NCBI GenBank assembly: GCA_017513135.1
Contig: JAFWDH010000002.1
Coordinates: 1 to 64,000, forward strand
DNA: 64,000 nucleotides
Direction of reading: 5' to 3'
Source: Oscillospiraceae bacterium
GTDB taxonomy: Bacteria; Bacillota; Clostridia; Oscillospirales; Ruminococcaceae
Shown here: in pieces, positions 8,201 through 23,200 of the stretch
Layout of the letters: each line of letters begins with the position of its first letter
Position numbering within the stretch: position 1 is the stretch's first letter
Translations under genes and position numbers: made by a program
Notes under the pieces: model-generated
Database searches by the model: none
The model's input: only the letters and a program-made list of their open reading frames with translations
What the model was told of the DNA's origin: nothing

Positions 8201-11200
8201 GCCGTTCCTTACAATGACGGTGACGTCACCACGTTCAGAGCGAATGTATTCGGCCTTAAGATCCGATTCTCCGGTCACTTCGATATTGATGTCCCCGTTG
8301 TTGTAGATGTTTATGCTGCCGGAGGCTCTGCCGATCTCGACATTAAACGCCTTTGGCTCTTCGCCTGCATATCCGTTACGGGCTTCTTCCGGCACTTCTG
8401 TCTCACCGACAGCTTTCTGCCTGATAGCAGACAGTTCCTCTGCTGTGAGCATCTTCTCTATCAACCCGGTTATGCCGGGAATGATGTCTTCGCTGCCGTT
8501 TTCGGCAGTCTGCGAATCCAGAAGCATCACGAGCAGGGCAGTGCTGTCATCGGGGCTGTCACACGCTTTGACTGTGTTCCAGATCGCTGCAGCTCCGATA
8601 CTGACGCCGTTTTCGTCCTTTGTTTCGGATATGATCCTGATCTTCTCCTGTCTCAGGTCTGCCTTTGCCTTTTCCTCGGAAGGCTGATATCCGGCGGTCA
8701 CTTCAAGTATCTCGCTGTCGCTGAGCTCTCCGCCCTCTTCCAGCCTCTTCCTCAGTTCGGGATAAGCCTCGGTGTTCATGATTATCCAGGTTGCCAGCTG
8801 TCTGTCCGCATCGCAAGGCACCGTCTCATTGTGGCAGAGGAGCCTGATCATATCGGCTATCTCATCATCCGTCAGCAGATCTGTATAACCCTTTCCTGCC
8901 ACGGCGTCCTCAATGAGTTTTATCACTGCCTCATCGTTTACGATGGTCAGCCAGCTTTCGCCCTTCAGTGTCATAAGGCTCTGAGCCAGTTCTTCTGAAG
9001 TCTTCCAGGGCAGATCTTCTGCCTTAACTTCATCAGTTATGTGGCTAAGCCAGTCACCGGAGATATCCTCCTTAGTGTCTACTTCCGTGCCGCTGAATTC
9101 GTTTATCTTGGGGTTGTCAGGATGAGACACTCTGTCGAGTCCAAGTCCCGGATCGGACCCGGACACTCTTACTTCCTCAAACGTTCCTGACGGCCCGCAG
9201 ATCTCAGGTATCAGTTCCAGCGACTCGATGAACATGTCGCCGGCCTGAGGCACGAGAAGCGTAATGCTCTCGGGTATATCCACTATCAGAGTGCTGTTCC
9301 TCTCTCCTATGCTCTCTTTTCCTGTCAGCGCAAGAGAGGAATCCGCATCGGTATCGTCCCTGTCGATCTGGATGAAGGCATGTCTGCCGTACTCTGAACA
9401 GTCATTTCCTCCTCCGTCTCTCATTCCAAGGGTCTTTCCTGCAGAAAGCGACATATGAGTCTTCCGGATGATCGCGTTGTCGAACCGCAGGTCTCTGCCC
9501 ATATCCATGGAGATGTCAGATCCGTAAGCCCTGATCTCGGGGATCCTGCCGTCTTCCGCTGCAATGATTTCTACGCTGCTGCTGACCGCGGATATATCTC
9601 CCGAGGTAAATCCGCCTTTGCGCGATGTCGCAGTCACGGCCGAGCCGTTGATGAACTCATCGGACGTGACTATATCCGTACGTGTCTCCAGCGTGAATGC
9701 GCTTCCGCTGATGTCCATGATCCCTGCCGTGAACCCGCCTTCTCTTGAGGTGGCTGTCACATTGGAATCCTTAACGGTCTCATTGCCGGTTTCGATATCC
9801 CTGCAGATGTCAAGAACGACCGTGCTGCTGCCGATATCAACGACCGCAGCGGTGAATCCGCCTTCTCTCGAGAATGCGGTCACATCGGAACCCTCTATGT
9901 GCTCCGTGCCTGTTGTGATATCTCTGCCGGCTTCCAGAACGATTGTGCTTCTGTTGACCTCAACACTTGCTGATGTGAAACTTCCCTCTCTGGAGACAAC
10001 GTTCGCCAGGGCATATTCCGTCCGTATATCTCTGATACCGACATCTCCCGCGGAATCTATGATTACGGAACTTGCAAGTCCGTCTCTGCCATACACCGAC
10101 ACGTCTCTGATCACCACTCTGCCGGTGCTTTCGGCTGCGGCGTTATCCGACCAGCTTCCGTCGTTCTTGCGGATCATGTTTGTCGCTATAGCCGCTTTGC
10201 CGCCATTGATGACCGTGAGGTCGTATTTCCCTTCTGCATCCTCCGCTTTATCCGCAAAGACAACGCTTCCGTCACGGGTCCTGATATCCCACACAACTGC
10301 ATCCACGACGATGCTTCTGTCTATCAGGATATCTCCATCGTCGATATACAGATATGTATCGGTGTTAACGACCTCTTCCCCCTTGAAGTTCCTGCTGCTG
10401 AGCACCTTGGCCTCTATTTCAAGCCGGTTGTTTTCGGTGCCTATGGTCCCGGTGCTCTCTGAAATGATCATGACCGTTCCGTCCGGGGCAAAGATATCCG
10501 TGTCATCTACGATCCTGTCTCCGTCGAGAATGGATCCGTTGGGATCTGTCATCCTGATCGTGACATTGCCGTTCGCGGCGGAAATCAGTCCGATATTGAA
10601 CTTAGTGCCGTCGCTGTCGGCTTTCATCTTCATCGTGGCGCTGTTTTCACCCTCCTGCAGGAGCGATCCGTCAGCTCCGACTCTGACATATGAGTATTTA
10701 TTGCCGTTGAATACCGGGATCCTGTAATACAGCACCTTTATGCTGCTGTCATCTTCGTACGCACTGGCATCATAGTACATCTCGAGATAATGTATCTTCT
10801 TGCCGCCGAATGTGTAATCGACATATCCGGTCCCGCTGGTCCTGTCGACATGCACGTCACTGCTGCTGATCGGCGCGGAGGACCACTTATACTCGCCTTC
10901 CTGGTCGATATAGAAATACCAGTAATCGCCGTTCACGTCGGTGGCGATATGATCCGAACGCAGCTCGCGCATCAGCGGCTGGCCTTTAAGGATCGTGATC
11001 GCCGGGCTGTTTGCTCCTCCGTTCAGGCTCCGGGCCGTCACTCTGTTGGAGATATAGACCTTGGAGTCATATCTGGATGAGAACTTCTCAGCGGGGTTGA
11101 TCTGAATAACCAAAGCTCCGCCAACTTTGCCTGATGTGATATCCGAGACATAGAGCGTATCCGTGATGCGGTAGCTCTTGTTTATAGTCTCGCCTATCGT

Positions 11201-14200
11201 GATGTCATAAGAGTTCAGCGGGAGCGTCACGGTGTTGAGCGCGATGCCCTTGATCTCTCCGAGGAACAGCATCTTTGGCGATTCCTTGTCGCTTATCTGC
11301 GTGAACCTCAGGACGTATACGGCATTCTCCGTGCCGCCTTTTCTCATGGTGCTCTTCTTCTTGGTGAAGTCGAGCTTTCCGTACTGCGCCAGGCCGTCAC
11401 CGGTCCTGGAATACTTGATCCTGAAGGTGTTCTCGGTATCCGTTTCGGTGAACTCGGAAATCTTCAGACCGTCTGCTACAGTGACGGGCTCTCCCTCGTC
11501 CCAGATCACGGTGTGCGTTCCGGCTGCAGTGTCTTCTTCGTTGATATAAGGCTTGCTCATCCTGTATCCGGTCGCGGAAAGGATGCCTGTTTCGTCTTTC
11601 CTGTAACAGACTATGACTTCTGCCGTCCTGTCGATTAGAGATTTGTAATCTTCTGCCTTGACATAGAGGATGTTCTTGTCTTCCGCGTCGGCGTAGATTA
11701 TCTCCGTACCTGCCGTGGTGTTGAAATCGGAAGCCGTCAGCACGAGTCCTTCAGCGAGCACCCATGCGCTGTCATTCGTTACATAGACTTTTCCGTTGTC
11801 TGCAAGCAGGAACTTCTCGTCTCCGTTCGTATAGACCGTTCCGGAGACTTTGTCTGTCTCGCCTTCGACCGCGGTATCGGTCACCTCTTCAGTCTGCCAG
11901 ATATCTTTCTCTCTCTCGAAGTAATAGATGGTCTGAGTAAAGTAGCCTGTCTGTGTGGTAAAGACTCCGTACTGTTCCTTCAGGACAAGACAGCTGCCGT
12001 CACTCTTTTCGAAGACCCAGAGCCTGTAGGAAGCGTCATATGCACCGACGTTTCCGTCGCCGACGTCCGAGCCCGTACCGATGTCGTTGAACTCATAGCA
12101 TTGGCTGATGCCTTTGACCGTTGCCGACTTCTGATCGTTCTCGTCTCCGCCCTCGTACCAGGTAAAGGTGATCTCACTGTCCGGGTCCTCCCCGGTAACT
12201 GTGCATGAGGTCCATCCCGTCACCAGAGTCGCGTTCGATTCCGTTCCCTGCCATAGTATGCGGTCTTCCCTTACGGTCAGCTGACTGTCCTCCGACTCGA
12301 TGCGTCTGCCGACCGTGATCCTGACGACCCTGACGCTGACGATCTTGCCCTTGCCGTCGGTAGTCACCTGAACCTTGTAGTCTTCCGCGGAACCGAGAAT
12401 GCCTCCGTTTGCGTCCAGATACAGATAGTTGGCTTCATATACCGTTCCGTCTTCTGTGATCGGCACAAGGGCTTCGCTCCACCGGAACATGAACCCTCCC
12501 GTTCCGGGATCCGACTCGGTGAGCATGAATGCGGCAGGAGTATCGGAATCGCTCATCAGACGATAGATGCCGGTGCCCTTCACGACCTCTGTGCGTCCGC
12601 TCAGTTCAACTGCAGCTGTATGTCTGGCGCCGTCTTCTTCCCATCTCTCCTCGTAGCCGGTCACCTGGCCTGTCTCCTTGTCGACTACCGCGTAGACATA
12701 CCTTTCATTTCCATTGTCATCAGTAGTCACATAGAAGGTATCTGTCGTGAATCCCTCACTCGTGAGAGATGCGGAGCATTCTTCGAGCCTGAGGTACATG
12801 ATCATCATGTACCTCGTCTTGGGATAGAAGGTCTTGGGCTGGTAATAATACCCTTTGAATGCCCTGTGTCTCATCATGTCCGTGGTATAGCCGCCGTCAG
12901 AACTGTTGGCGTCTATCGTCTCGGACGCATACACTATCTCCCCGTTCAGTATGTACCAGACGACTTTCGCACCTTCTTTGAGGTCTCCTGTCACATACTG
13001 GTCATCCCAGTAATAGCCCCACAGGTCTTTATAGATTCCGGTGAGTCCGTCCGCGGATTCGGTCTTGACTGTTTTCCCGAAGACGGTATCCATCACCATA
13101 AGATTAGTGAAACTGTCAGATGCTTTCTTGCGGTATCCGTAAGTGGATTTCCCCGTAACAGTGTTGTAGGTTATCCTGATCTCCCAGCTGGTGCCCAGGA
13201 AATCACTCACTATAAACTCGGACATTCCGTTCTTGATGCCCGTGTTGACGATAAGAATGCTGTTGGATTCGTAATAGTTATTGGTAGCCCAGAACGCCTC
13301 CCATTCTCCTCTGTTGACGAGATAGTTGTTTCCGTGGGTATCGACCATTCCGTTTACTATCTTGAGATGCTGGAACATGTCGTCGTAGGAGGATGACTTC
13401 TGAGTCGCCGCATGTGTCGCATTGAAGAATCTTACGATATTGTTCTTTTCGCTATAGGCGATAAGGAAGCAGTCCTCTTCAGCGTCGAGCACCGTACCCT
13501 TCTTGGTCCCTGGGACGAGCCCGTCGAGGCACCACCATTCGTATCCGCTCCAGGTACCGATGCTGGAGATCTTGAAGTCGATCTCTTCCCTGTCTTTTCC
13601 GTTGATCTTGGTCGTGCGGATAACGATACCGCTTTCATTATTGAACAATCCGTTGGTCACGAGCCATTTGGCGCTCACTGCTTCAGAGAGGACTTCAAAG
13701 AACACGTCCTGCTCCACCGTCAGCGTGCCGTCGGTAAGGACTACCGTGACGCCTTCCTTCAGTGTGAGGGACACAAGTTTGCCGTTCTCGTAATTGAACT
13801 TGTAGTCTCCTACTGCTGCAACTGTTCCGCCTTCCTCGATCCTTATGACTTTTCCCTCGCTGTCAAGGAAGAAGATGGTGCCGTTGGGCAGCAGATACTT
13901 GTACAGTCCGGTGACCGGATCATAGCCGACCATGTAGTATTCAAGCATATCGATACCGGTGAGCGTATAACCGTTATCGCTTGTCACCCTGACCTGCGTC
14001 GACGGAGCGGGATCGGCGTATTCGAGCGTTCCCGGCGTCGGGATCGTTATCGTATCCGCGTCAGGAAGCATGTAGACATTGAACCCTTTCTCCAGGGTCA
14101 GATCGACTGAACCGTTCCTGCTCGTAAGCTTCTCTATGTTCACGGATCCGTCCGGCAGCACAGCCTCGTTCATATGTTCGTCATCAAGAACTTCTACCGT

Positions 14201-17200
14201 GACCGGCCTGATGGGGGTTATGTCAAGGTATATTTCACCCGCTGCTTCGACGTTCACTGTGCCGCTGCCGTTTCCGGAGAACATCCAGATGAAGAACGGC
14301 TTTACTGTCCCGTTCTCGACCTGTCCGATTCCAGAGGCGCCTTTGACCGTGAGCGTATGAGCCCAGAGAGGTCTGATGATGTCAGTTTCCTCCTTGCCCA
14401 TCGTTATCACGTTCACTTCGTCGACAGAGAGCAGCATTCCTCCTGTCTTCCCGGTCCAGATGAACTCGGCTGTCCCGTTGAATGCAGGTACAAGTTTCGT
14501 CACGGCAACGTCTGCGGAGCCGGAGTTCTGCACTCTCATGAGAGGCAGCCATTCGGTATGGCTCGGCTCGATGCTCTTGCGCTTGCCGTTGATGAACAGT
14601 CTGGGATTGACGAATCCTGTGTTCCTGAAGGTGACTTCTCCGAGTATGATGTCCGTCTCGGTGGAGTTCGTGATCGTGACTGTCGGGATCACCGACTGGT
14701 CATAGACGGTTATGTTGCTGATATCAGGTCTCTTTTGCCCTGTCCGGAGGCTTTCGGGATTCGGCAGGAATTCGCCATCGAGGCTGCTGCCGTAAAGGTT
14801 GGCGTTTCCGGGCAGGAAGTTGAATATGTTGCGGAATCTGATCGCTCCGCTCTCGAAGTTCCAGATCTGCTCTTCCTTGCGTACACCGACCTGGCGGACA
14901 GCGGTCCTGCCGTCTTCTGTCTCGTAGATATCGATGAAGATTCCGCCTGCGGCGTCTCCGAGATAGAGAGTAAGGCCGTGGATCGTGGAATCGCCTGAGA
15001 TATTGAGCGCGAAGCTGTCGTCATACTTGTGCTGGATTATGAACCCGCCGGTCTTCAGACTGTTCCTGACCCTGCCTCTCTCCAGAGAGTAAGTCGTCGC
15101 CAGGAAATCGCTTCCCGTATAGGTGCAGTCTCCGCTGATCTCAAGAATGCTCGCTGCGGTTATGTTCGGGTTGGAGATCGCCCATGAGTTTCCTGCCGCG
15201 TTGAGTTGCGTGCGGCTGAGTATGTCTATGTTCCTGCTTCTGTAAGCCGGGCTCGTTGACGCAGTCACCGCAGCTCCGTCATGACCGATCAGATCGGCAC
15301 CTATGACTGAGGTCTGCGCTGTGAGGCCGAGCGTCATTATGTTCTTTGCTGTTATGTCAGTTGCTACGAGAGCAGATCCTTTCGAGTATGTCGATACGTT
15401 TATTCCGATCTCGCTCATAGCGGACTGGATATAGATCTTCCTTCCCTCGATCTTCACGCGTTTATCGCTGTTATTCTCTCCGATGGCGATAGTCGATGTG
15501 AAGACGAGATTCTCCATGTTTGTCGTGCCCTTGGCTTCTGTTCCGAGGCCTGAGCAGTCGACGGAGTTGTTGACGGAAAGCTGATCGACCGAGGAATCAG
15601 TCCTGATCGTGATGGTATTGAACCTGTCGTACAGTTCGGCACCGCTGCCCACGGATATGTCCGCTTCAGACTCGACCGAGATGGTCAGGGATACCTTGCC
15701 TGTACTGACGGCTCCCGCGCCGCTTGTCTTGGCAGCGGTGACTATCTTGTCCTTGACGCCTGTGCTGACCAGCAGATCGATGTCTCCGAAGTCAGCATAC
15801 AGCTTCGAGCTTCCGGAGACCGTCATCTTCGCGTGTCTCGTAAGGATGTTCGCGGCATCGATCTCCTTGACGTCGAAGAATCCTCCGCCTACTGCCAGTG
15901 TCTTGGAGGTCATATTCGCGTCGGAGTTCATCTTCGCCTCGATGCCCTTGCCCGCATAGAGTCTTGCATCGATGTTCAGATATGAGTATGTGGAGACATA
16001 GTTGCTTCCCTTGGTATCGCTGGAGTTCACGCCGAAGCCGATGCTCAGGGAGTTGGCTACGCTAGTGGCTGTCTGGTTATCAGTCGTGCCGATCTTTATG
16101 TCTTTGCCGGCTGTGATCACCGTTCCGTCTTTTACGGAAGCAGTCGTGCTGTAGAGGGATCTCGTCGGCATCGATGTCTTTTCGATGCTGATGCCGCTGA
16201 GCACTGTTCCGGCTTCTACGTTGGCTACCGCTTCCCCTGTATTGACGGCACTTACGGTGACGTTTCCGTCCGCTGTAACAGACCCGCCGGAGATTCCCGC
16301 GTATACAGTCTGCGGACCATATCCTACGAGATTGCCGTTTATGATGAGGTCATACCCTATATAGCTCTCCGCTATGGACTTGGAGTCGTTTCCGCCTCCG
16401 ATGAATCCTCCCATCTGGGTATTTGCTGTCGACGTCGTCGTCGCGCTGCCGCTTACGGTGAGATCTCCGCTGAGGATTATGTCAGCCTTCTCTACAGAAG
16501 CCTTCAGGGAGTCCTCAGTCCTGGATTCCGCATCAAGTCCGCCAAGTGCCATCAGTCCGACTATGAACTTCGTTACCGCCTGCGCATCCACTACAGTAGG
16601 AGCCTCAGCAGACACAGTGACGCTTCCGGTCCCGATGCCGGCTTCTCTGCTCTTCACGGTCCATTTGCCGTTCTTGAGCAGGGCAGTATTATGCGTGTTG
16701 GATTTAGCTTTCGCAATGTTGACTGTCAGATTGAAAACGTTCAGATCAGCGCCGGAAGCAGCAAGACTCTTACCGGTGCTGTTGCCTGTAATGGAAGTGC
16801 TCTTCGCTGTGGTGAGCTTGGATGTTACTTCAAGATCTCCCGCGAGGGATTCTCCGGCAAGTTCCATTGATGCCAGGTTTACCGCGCTGATATTCGAGGT
16901 CGTGTGGTTCACCGCCACCTTGGATGCGGAGATCGTCGTTCCTTCAAGGATACCGGCGTATGCGTTCACCGATCCGGTGACAGTGATTGCCGCTTCACCG
17001 ATCAGGTCGGCTCTGCCGGTTCCGGAGACTTTCGCGGTACCTTTGGCGCCGACTTTCGCGGTCGCGGTATTTATGTTCAGTTCGCCGAGCGAGACTTCGA
17101 TGCCTCCGTTGGGCTGTCCAGTCTCCGCATATGCGTTTGCTGTATAGTCCGACATGACCGTGAGTTTCTTTCCGCTTACCGTGCCTGAGATGTTCTTCAT

Positions 17201-20200
17201 CTCTGCGTTGAATACCGCGTCGGAATCCGCTTCCACGATCATAAGCCCGAATCCGAGAAGTTTCACGTCGAGTCCGATCTTGGTGTTCTCAACCAGCGCC
17301 CTGGCCAGCGCTCTTCCCGTACTGCTAATGGTTATTTCACCGGTCATGTCGAAGGACGCCGCGTCCGCTGTCGCGTACGACCCGATGTCCGCCCTTGCCC
17401 TGGCGGTATTGGCCTGGATATCAAGAGCGTTGATCGACAGGCTGAATCCCTTGGAATCCGGCTCTCCTCCGACCGTCTGGGTGGCGTCAGCCGCCCACAG
17501 TCCGTTAAACTCTTCGGTACCGTTAAATGTCGAGGATACCGTCAGATCCTGTCCTGTTACCTTTATCTTTTTGACAGATGCAGTCTGTGTTCCGGTGATG
17601 TCAGCCATGACGACGTTGACAGCGATCTTGATCGCGCCAAGCTCCACCAGCGGCGAAGCGAATCTGGATACCGCTGTACCCGTACCGTTGACAGTGACAG
17701 AAACGTCTCCGTTCTTGACGAAGCTGCCGTTGATAGTAGTGCCTGCGGCTGCTTCCGAATCACCTCCGGTTCCCTCAAGTTCTGCCTCGGCTGTGGCGGA
17801 AGCCTCAGCGAACGCCATGTTCACGCCGAGTTTCGCGGCGTTTGCGCTGACTCCTTTGGAAGCTACTGCGCTCTCCGCATCCGCTTTCATCCTGTACTCT
17901 GTCTTTACGTAGATGTTCTTTGCTTTCAGTTTCTTCTTGTCAGTCTTCAGCGATGATTTGAAATGACCGTCCGCAAAGCTGGCGACTACCGTAAGCGACG
18001 CAGACAGGAGGTTCATCTCGCTGTCAAGCACTATGTCAGTGACGGCGACAGATGTCGTATCCGTACTGAATGTGACATCTCCGGCGATCTCAAGCGACAA
18101 GCCTGATCCCGTAGCCATGTTATCAGCTCTGAAGTCAGCGTACGCGACATTGGCCTGTACTGTAAGAACGCTGAATTTCACGCCTTTTCCGGAGTATGCT
18201 CCGCCGACTTCAGCGGCTGCTCCGGCAACTTTTTCGGTATCTTGGGCGTTGAGATTGGAAACCACCTCCAGAGACGCCGCCTTGATATCTACATCGTTGC
18301 AGTGGATCTTCTGGCTCGTGCGGTTGAACGCGAAGCTCGCGTTTGCAACTATTGTGATCTCGCTGATGCTGAGCACCGGCGGTATCACCTTAGCCGTACT
18401 GTGTGAATTGCCTGTCGATGTGACCTTCACGTCTCCGGCTTCTATTCTTCCCTTTCCGCTGATGCCTGCCAGCGCCTGCGTGCTGTTGATGGCGAACGCA
18501 GTGTTGAGTCCTATATCGACCTTCGATGCGTGAACCCCTCCCGCAGCAGGTGTCACCGTGGAAACAGCGGATGAACTATAATCATTGCTGACTGTCAGAT
18601 CACCTATGATCCATTTGGTACCGTCCTTGACCTTGGCTTCAGTGCTGAAGGTTCCGGCTGCATATGAGAATCCCATCAGGACTCCTACAGTCATCAGTCC
18701 CGCGGATACGTTGTCCACCTTGACGTTTGCGGATGAGAGTCCGCCGCCTTCTACTGTGACATCTCCCGCAGTGACTGAACCCGCGCTGAAGAGCACGGTA
18801 TTCTGTGAATCGCACAGAGCAGTCGCAACGCTGACGTTCGCGTTTGCAAGGCCGGAGCCCGCGGCGAAGATGTAGGCGTTTGCCATCGCTTCGGTGAAGG
18901 ATACCGTATGTGTCGCGGTCGGCTGATCCAGCAGACCGGTCTGAGATGTGAATTTGTAGGACGTGCGTTTCCCCTGCTGCGCGGTCTGCACGGACATGAC
19001 CGTGATCGCCGTGCCGACCCCTGCAATGGATCCGACGTCCGCAGAAGCGGTTTGTATGTTCTTGAGTCCGGCAACCGCTATTGAAGCATTGACTGCGGCG
19101 CCGCCTATCGCAATGCTGTAAAGTGCGGTGTTCGACCTGCCACGTCCGTATGCTTTGACTGAGAACAAATTCCTGGCCACCGTTCCGCTTGCGGTCTCGG
19201 CTCTGTATCCGGTGATACTGATCTTTCCGGTACCGTTGACCACGGCAGTGTTCTCCGCCTTGTTGAGTGCCAGTCCTACGTTCACGTTGACTGCGGCGCC
19301 GCCGGCCCCTACTGTAACTGCCAGCACTCTGGCATCGCTGTTGTTAGGTGCCGTCTCGGTCCCTGCATCGATCATGAGACTGCCGACCGTTATGTCGTTC
19401 GACGCGAGATCGGCCATTGCCCTGCTTACGCTTCCGGCTATGGCGACCGCCACGGTGGCTCCCACCGCGACTCCGCCGGCTGCCAGGGAGACTACCAGAG
19501 TTTCGACTTCTCCCTTGTATGACGTGCCAAGACTCAGCTGTCTGGAAAGCGTGACAGGCATCTTGTTCAGCAGCGCCATGTTGCTTGCGTTTCCTATGGC
19601 CAGCGCGACTGCGGCATTGACCGCTACCCCGCCTGCTGATACGCCTATGCCTGTGACAGACGTATCTCCGGCGGCTTTTCCTTCTATCGTGAGGCTTCCT
19701 GCCTGAATGCTTCCGCTAACCTTTCCGGCAGCAGCATCGGGATCCATACCGACATAGGACACCGCATCGAGTTTGTTTATCGCTACCGCCGCGGTGGCAC
19801 CGACTGCGATCGCACCAGCTGACACGGATATGATCAGGCTCTGAGCTTCTGCCGTGTAATCGTGATACACCTTGATGTCCGGATAGGTCCTGTTGTTTTC
19901 GTCAGATCCTATCTTTACATCCTGTGCTATATAGCTGCGGACCCTTGTCCTGTTGATCGCAAGCGCGACCGCGGCGTTAACTGCCGCTGCGCCGCCCGCC
20001 AGGGCTGCCGCAGCCGTCATGGCATTCGTCGTTCCGGTATTGCTTACGGTGATCCCGGATCCGACGTTCCATACCTTCGCGTCTCCGCTGATCTTCGCTT
20101 CGGAAGTTCCTGCAAAGTACGCCATCGTATAGGAGGCGTTGACCGCTGCGACTCCCGCAGCAACACCTACATTGACAGCCAGGATCTTCCCGAAGTTCAT

Positions 20201-23200
20201 GCCGGAGCTCACGTTGAGGCTTCCTGCAGCTGTGATGTCACCTGCCATCTCAGCGATAACATCCGAGTAGACCATGAGGACCGCGCAGGACACCGCCACT
20301 CCGGCGATGCCTCCTGCAGCCGTGACTGAGATGAGCCTTATCGTGGACGCTGTCTCTCCGTCACTTGCTCCGGAACTGCTGTCGGCCTGAGCATTCTGTT
20401 CTTTTGCCGAATTGGAACTGACCGGATTGTTCTCGCTGCTTGCGGGCAGGCTGCTTATAGCATCCTGCGTATCCTTGGGCAGCGACCCGCTCTTTGCTTC
20501 GACCGTGATGACTCCGCCGGCTGACAGCTTTGCGCCGTCATCCACTTTCGCGACCACATTGGAATGCAGGACAGCGACCGTGACGCCGACGCCCACACCG
20601 GCAGCTCCGCTTGCTGCGGCAGTTCCGGATATGATCAGCGCATCGATCATATCTCCCGCGGACACGGTGATGTTTCCGGTCGCATCAATGGTCGTTCCCT
20701 TTGCGACAGTTGCCAATACAGCGTCGCTCAGGGTCCTGGTGACGGTCTTTCCGTCCTTTCCGGTCTCCTCAATGGTCACCTCCGCTGCGGAGAAGGATGA
20801 TCTTCCGGATTCTCCGTCCGCGGTGGAATCAAAGGCTTCAGAGCTGTATGACTCGTTTATCGCCACATAGGAATCGGTATCCTTGTCGTACCTGTACTTC
20901 TGCTGTTTCTTCTCGTCCTCTGTAGGTTTACTGGGATACTTGTAATACTCGTTCTTACTGTTGTTGAAGATATAAAGTGTCTCACCCGGCGTCGCGTCGT
21001 TGGTCTTTCCGCCCTGACCGTAATCGGAATAATCGGCATCTCCGGGATGTTGTCCGTCGCCTTCCAGAGCGGCCCCCATCACTTTGCTGTCGGGTTCGCT
21101 CGTCTTTGCGGCGTTTCCGCCTTTCGAGAACGCGTAACCCATCTGTTTCACGGGATCCATTCCGGTGCTTGAGAGGCAGTCCTCGTCAACTTCACCTTCA
21201 AACGCCACGAAGTCGTATTTCTCGGATTCCTCGTTGTAAACGTACCAGTAGTAAGATCCTCTGTTCTCGTACAGCGTGGTATCGATAAGCTGTGTCTTGT
21301 ACTTATATACGTTGTAGCTGGTTCCGTCTATCGTCTTGCTGCCGTAAAGTGTGTCATGGGCATCCTGACTCATCTTCGCGCCTGCGACGATGACTGTCAC
21401 TGTTGCTCCGACTCCCGCTGCTCCGCCGACGGCCACCGTTCCGTCCGCACTGACGAGATCCCTGTTGTCCTCAGCAGACACAGTTACGTTCGCCGCATCG
21501 ATGTCATTGTTTTCGCCTACTGACGCCTTTACGTCACCGAGACTTACGCTGACAAGGGCAGTCACGCCCACTCCGGCTGTGCCGCCAAGCGCCACGGTGG
21601 CCACTATGGCGATCAGTCCGTAGGTATCTTTGGCGGTTATGCTGAAGTCTCCTTTAGCATCCACTTTGACCTTTGTTCCCGTCACGGCTGATGTGTGCAG
21701 CTGGGTGACGATTACATCCACGGTACCTCCGACTCCGGCTGTGCCGCCGAGCGCTGCGCCTGCTCCGTCGGCTGATACTGTTTCCTTGGACTGTGCGGAC
21801 ACCGTTACATTGCCTGTGCCGCTTCCGGTCGTAAACAGCTGTGTGTTGTCATATACCAGCGCCTCGGTCGTTCCCTCGAAGTATGTCACCAGAACGACCG
21901 CACTGACGCCTGCCGTTCCTCCCGCTGCCACTCCGGCGGCAACATTGACCAGCAGACTGTCTGTATCAGCTTTTACTTCTATTTCGTTTCCTGCAGTGAC
22001 GGTCCCTCCGAGTCCTGCCCTGACGGTGTCACTGAAGACCATTGCGTTGACGTCGCCCGCTACGCCGACCGTGCCGGCTGCGCCGAATCCGATAGCTAGA
22101 AGGATGAGTTTGCTCTCATCGTCGGCATGAACGCTGACGGATCCCCTGACTTTCGTTATTTTCGCCTTGTTTATGGCTTCTACTGTCTTGGAGAACACGA
22201 GTACCGATACCGTTGCTCCGACACCGACCGTACCGGCTGCCGAGAGAGATCCGGCAAACCCGAACACGAGTGAGTCATCTGAGGCTGCGATCTCGACGTC
22301 TCCTTCCCCGTCCTCTTCCTTCTCATCGAAGGATATGACGGTGTTCTCTCCGACCTCAGCTTTTGAGGTGCTTTCTATGACCAGCGTCACTACCGTTCCT
22401 GCTACCGCAGCCGTTCCTGTGGTTGCCGCTGCGGCTACGCCTGCCATCACCGTGGTATCGGTGGCAAATGCCTCGACTATGACGCCTCTTCTTGTTTTTC
22501 TGTTATGTTTCGTGTAGATGCCGTTTCCTCCCGATCTTCCCTGTGCCATGATCACGGCGCCCTGTCCGACTGTGGCGTTCACGGTCCTGGAGAGGACAGC
22601 GACGCCTATGGTCGCTCCGACTCCAACTGTGCCTGTCCCAACTGAGAGTCCGCCTCCCAAGATATAGATCTTGTCTTCCGCAGAAGCGATGACACCTGCG
22701 GAGTCTCCCGCTGTGATCTTCGCACCGTCTCCCGCTGCGGCCGTTATACTGGCATCGGATACGAATACCGGTATCGTTCCCGCAAGGGCGTTGCCCTCTG
22801 CGGCCGCGGCCGCCAGGCCGATGATGATATTGGTGTCCTTGGCAAGCGATGCGATGAGGACATTTCCTGTCCTTGCTGTCATCGACGCTCTTCCGACAGA
22901 TGCTTCTGCCGTTCTGTGCACCGCGTTGACTATGACAGTGGCTCCTGCGCCGACTTTTGTGCCGCCGAGGCTCACGGAGCAGGCCGCGGTCACCAGCATG
23001 CTCTCGGTCTCAGTGACCACGTTCACATCTTTTTCTGCCCTGATGACGGCATCGTCTTTCACAACTGCGCTCGCCCCGGTCTTGGAAATGAGAACTCCGA
23101 CCGTGCCGGCTACTACCGCCTCACCGGAAGGAGCGGCGGACGCTGCAGCCAGGACATTTATGAGCTTCTCGAGGTTGACCGACTTCACTGTGACGCCGGC

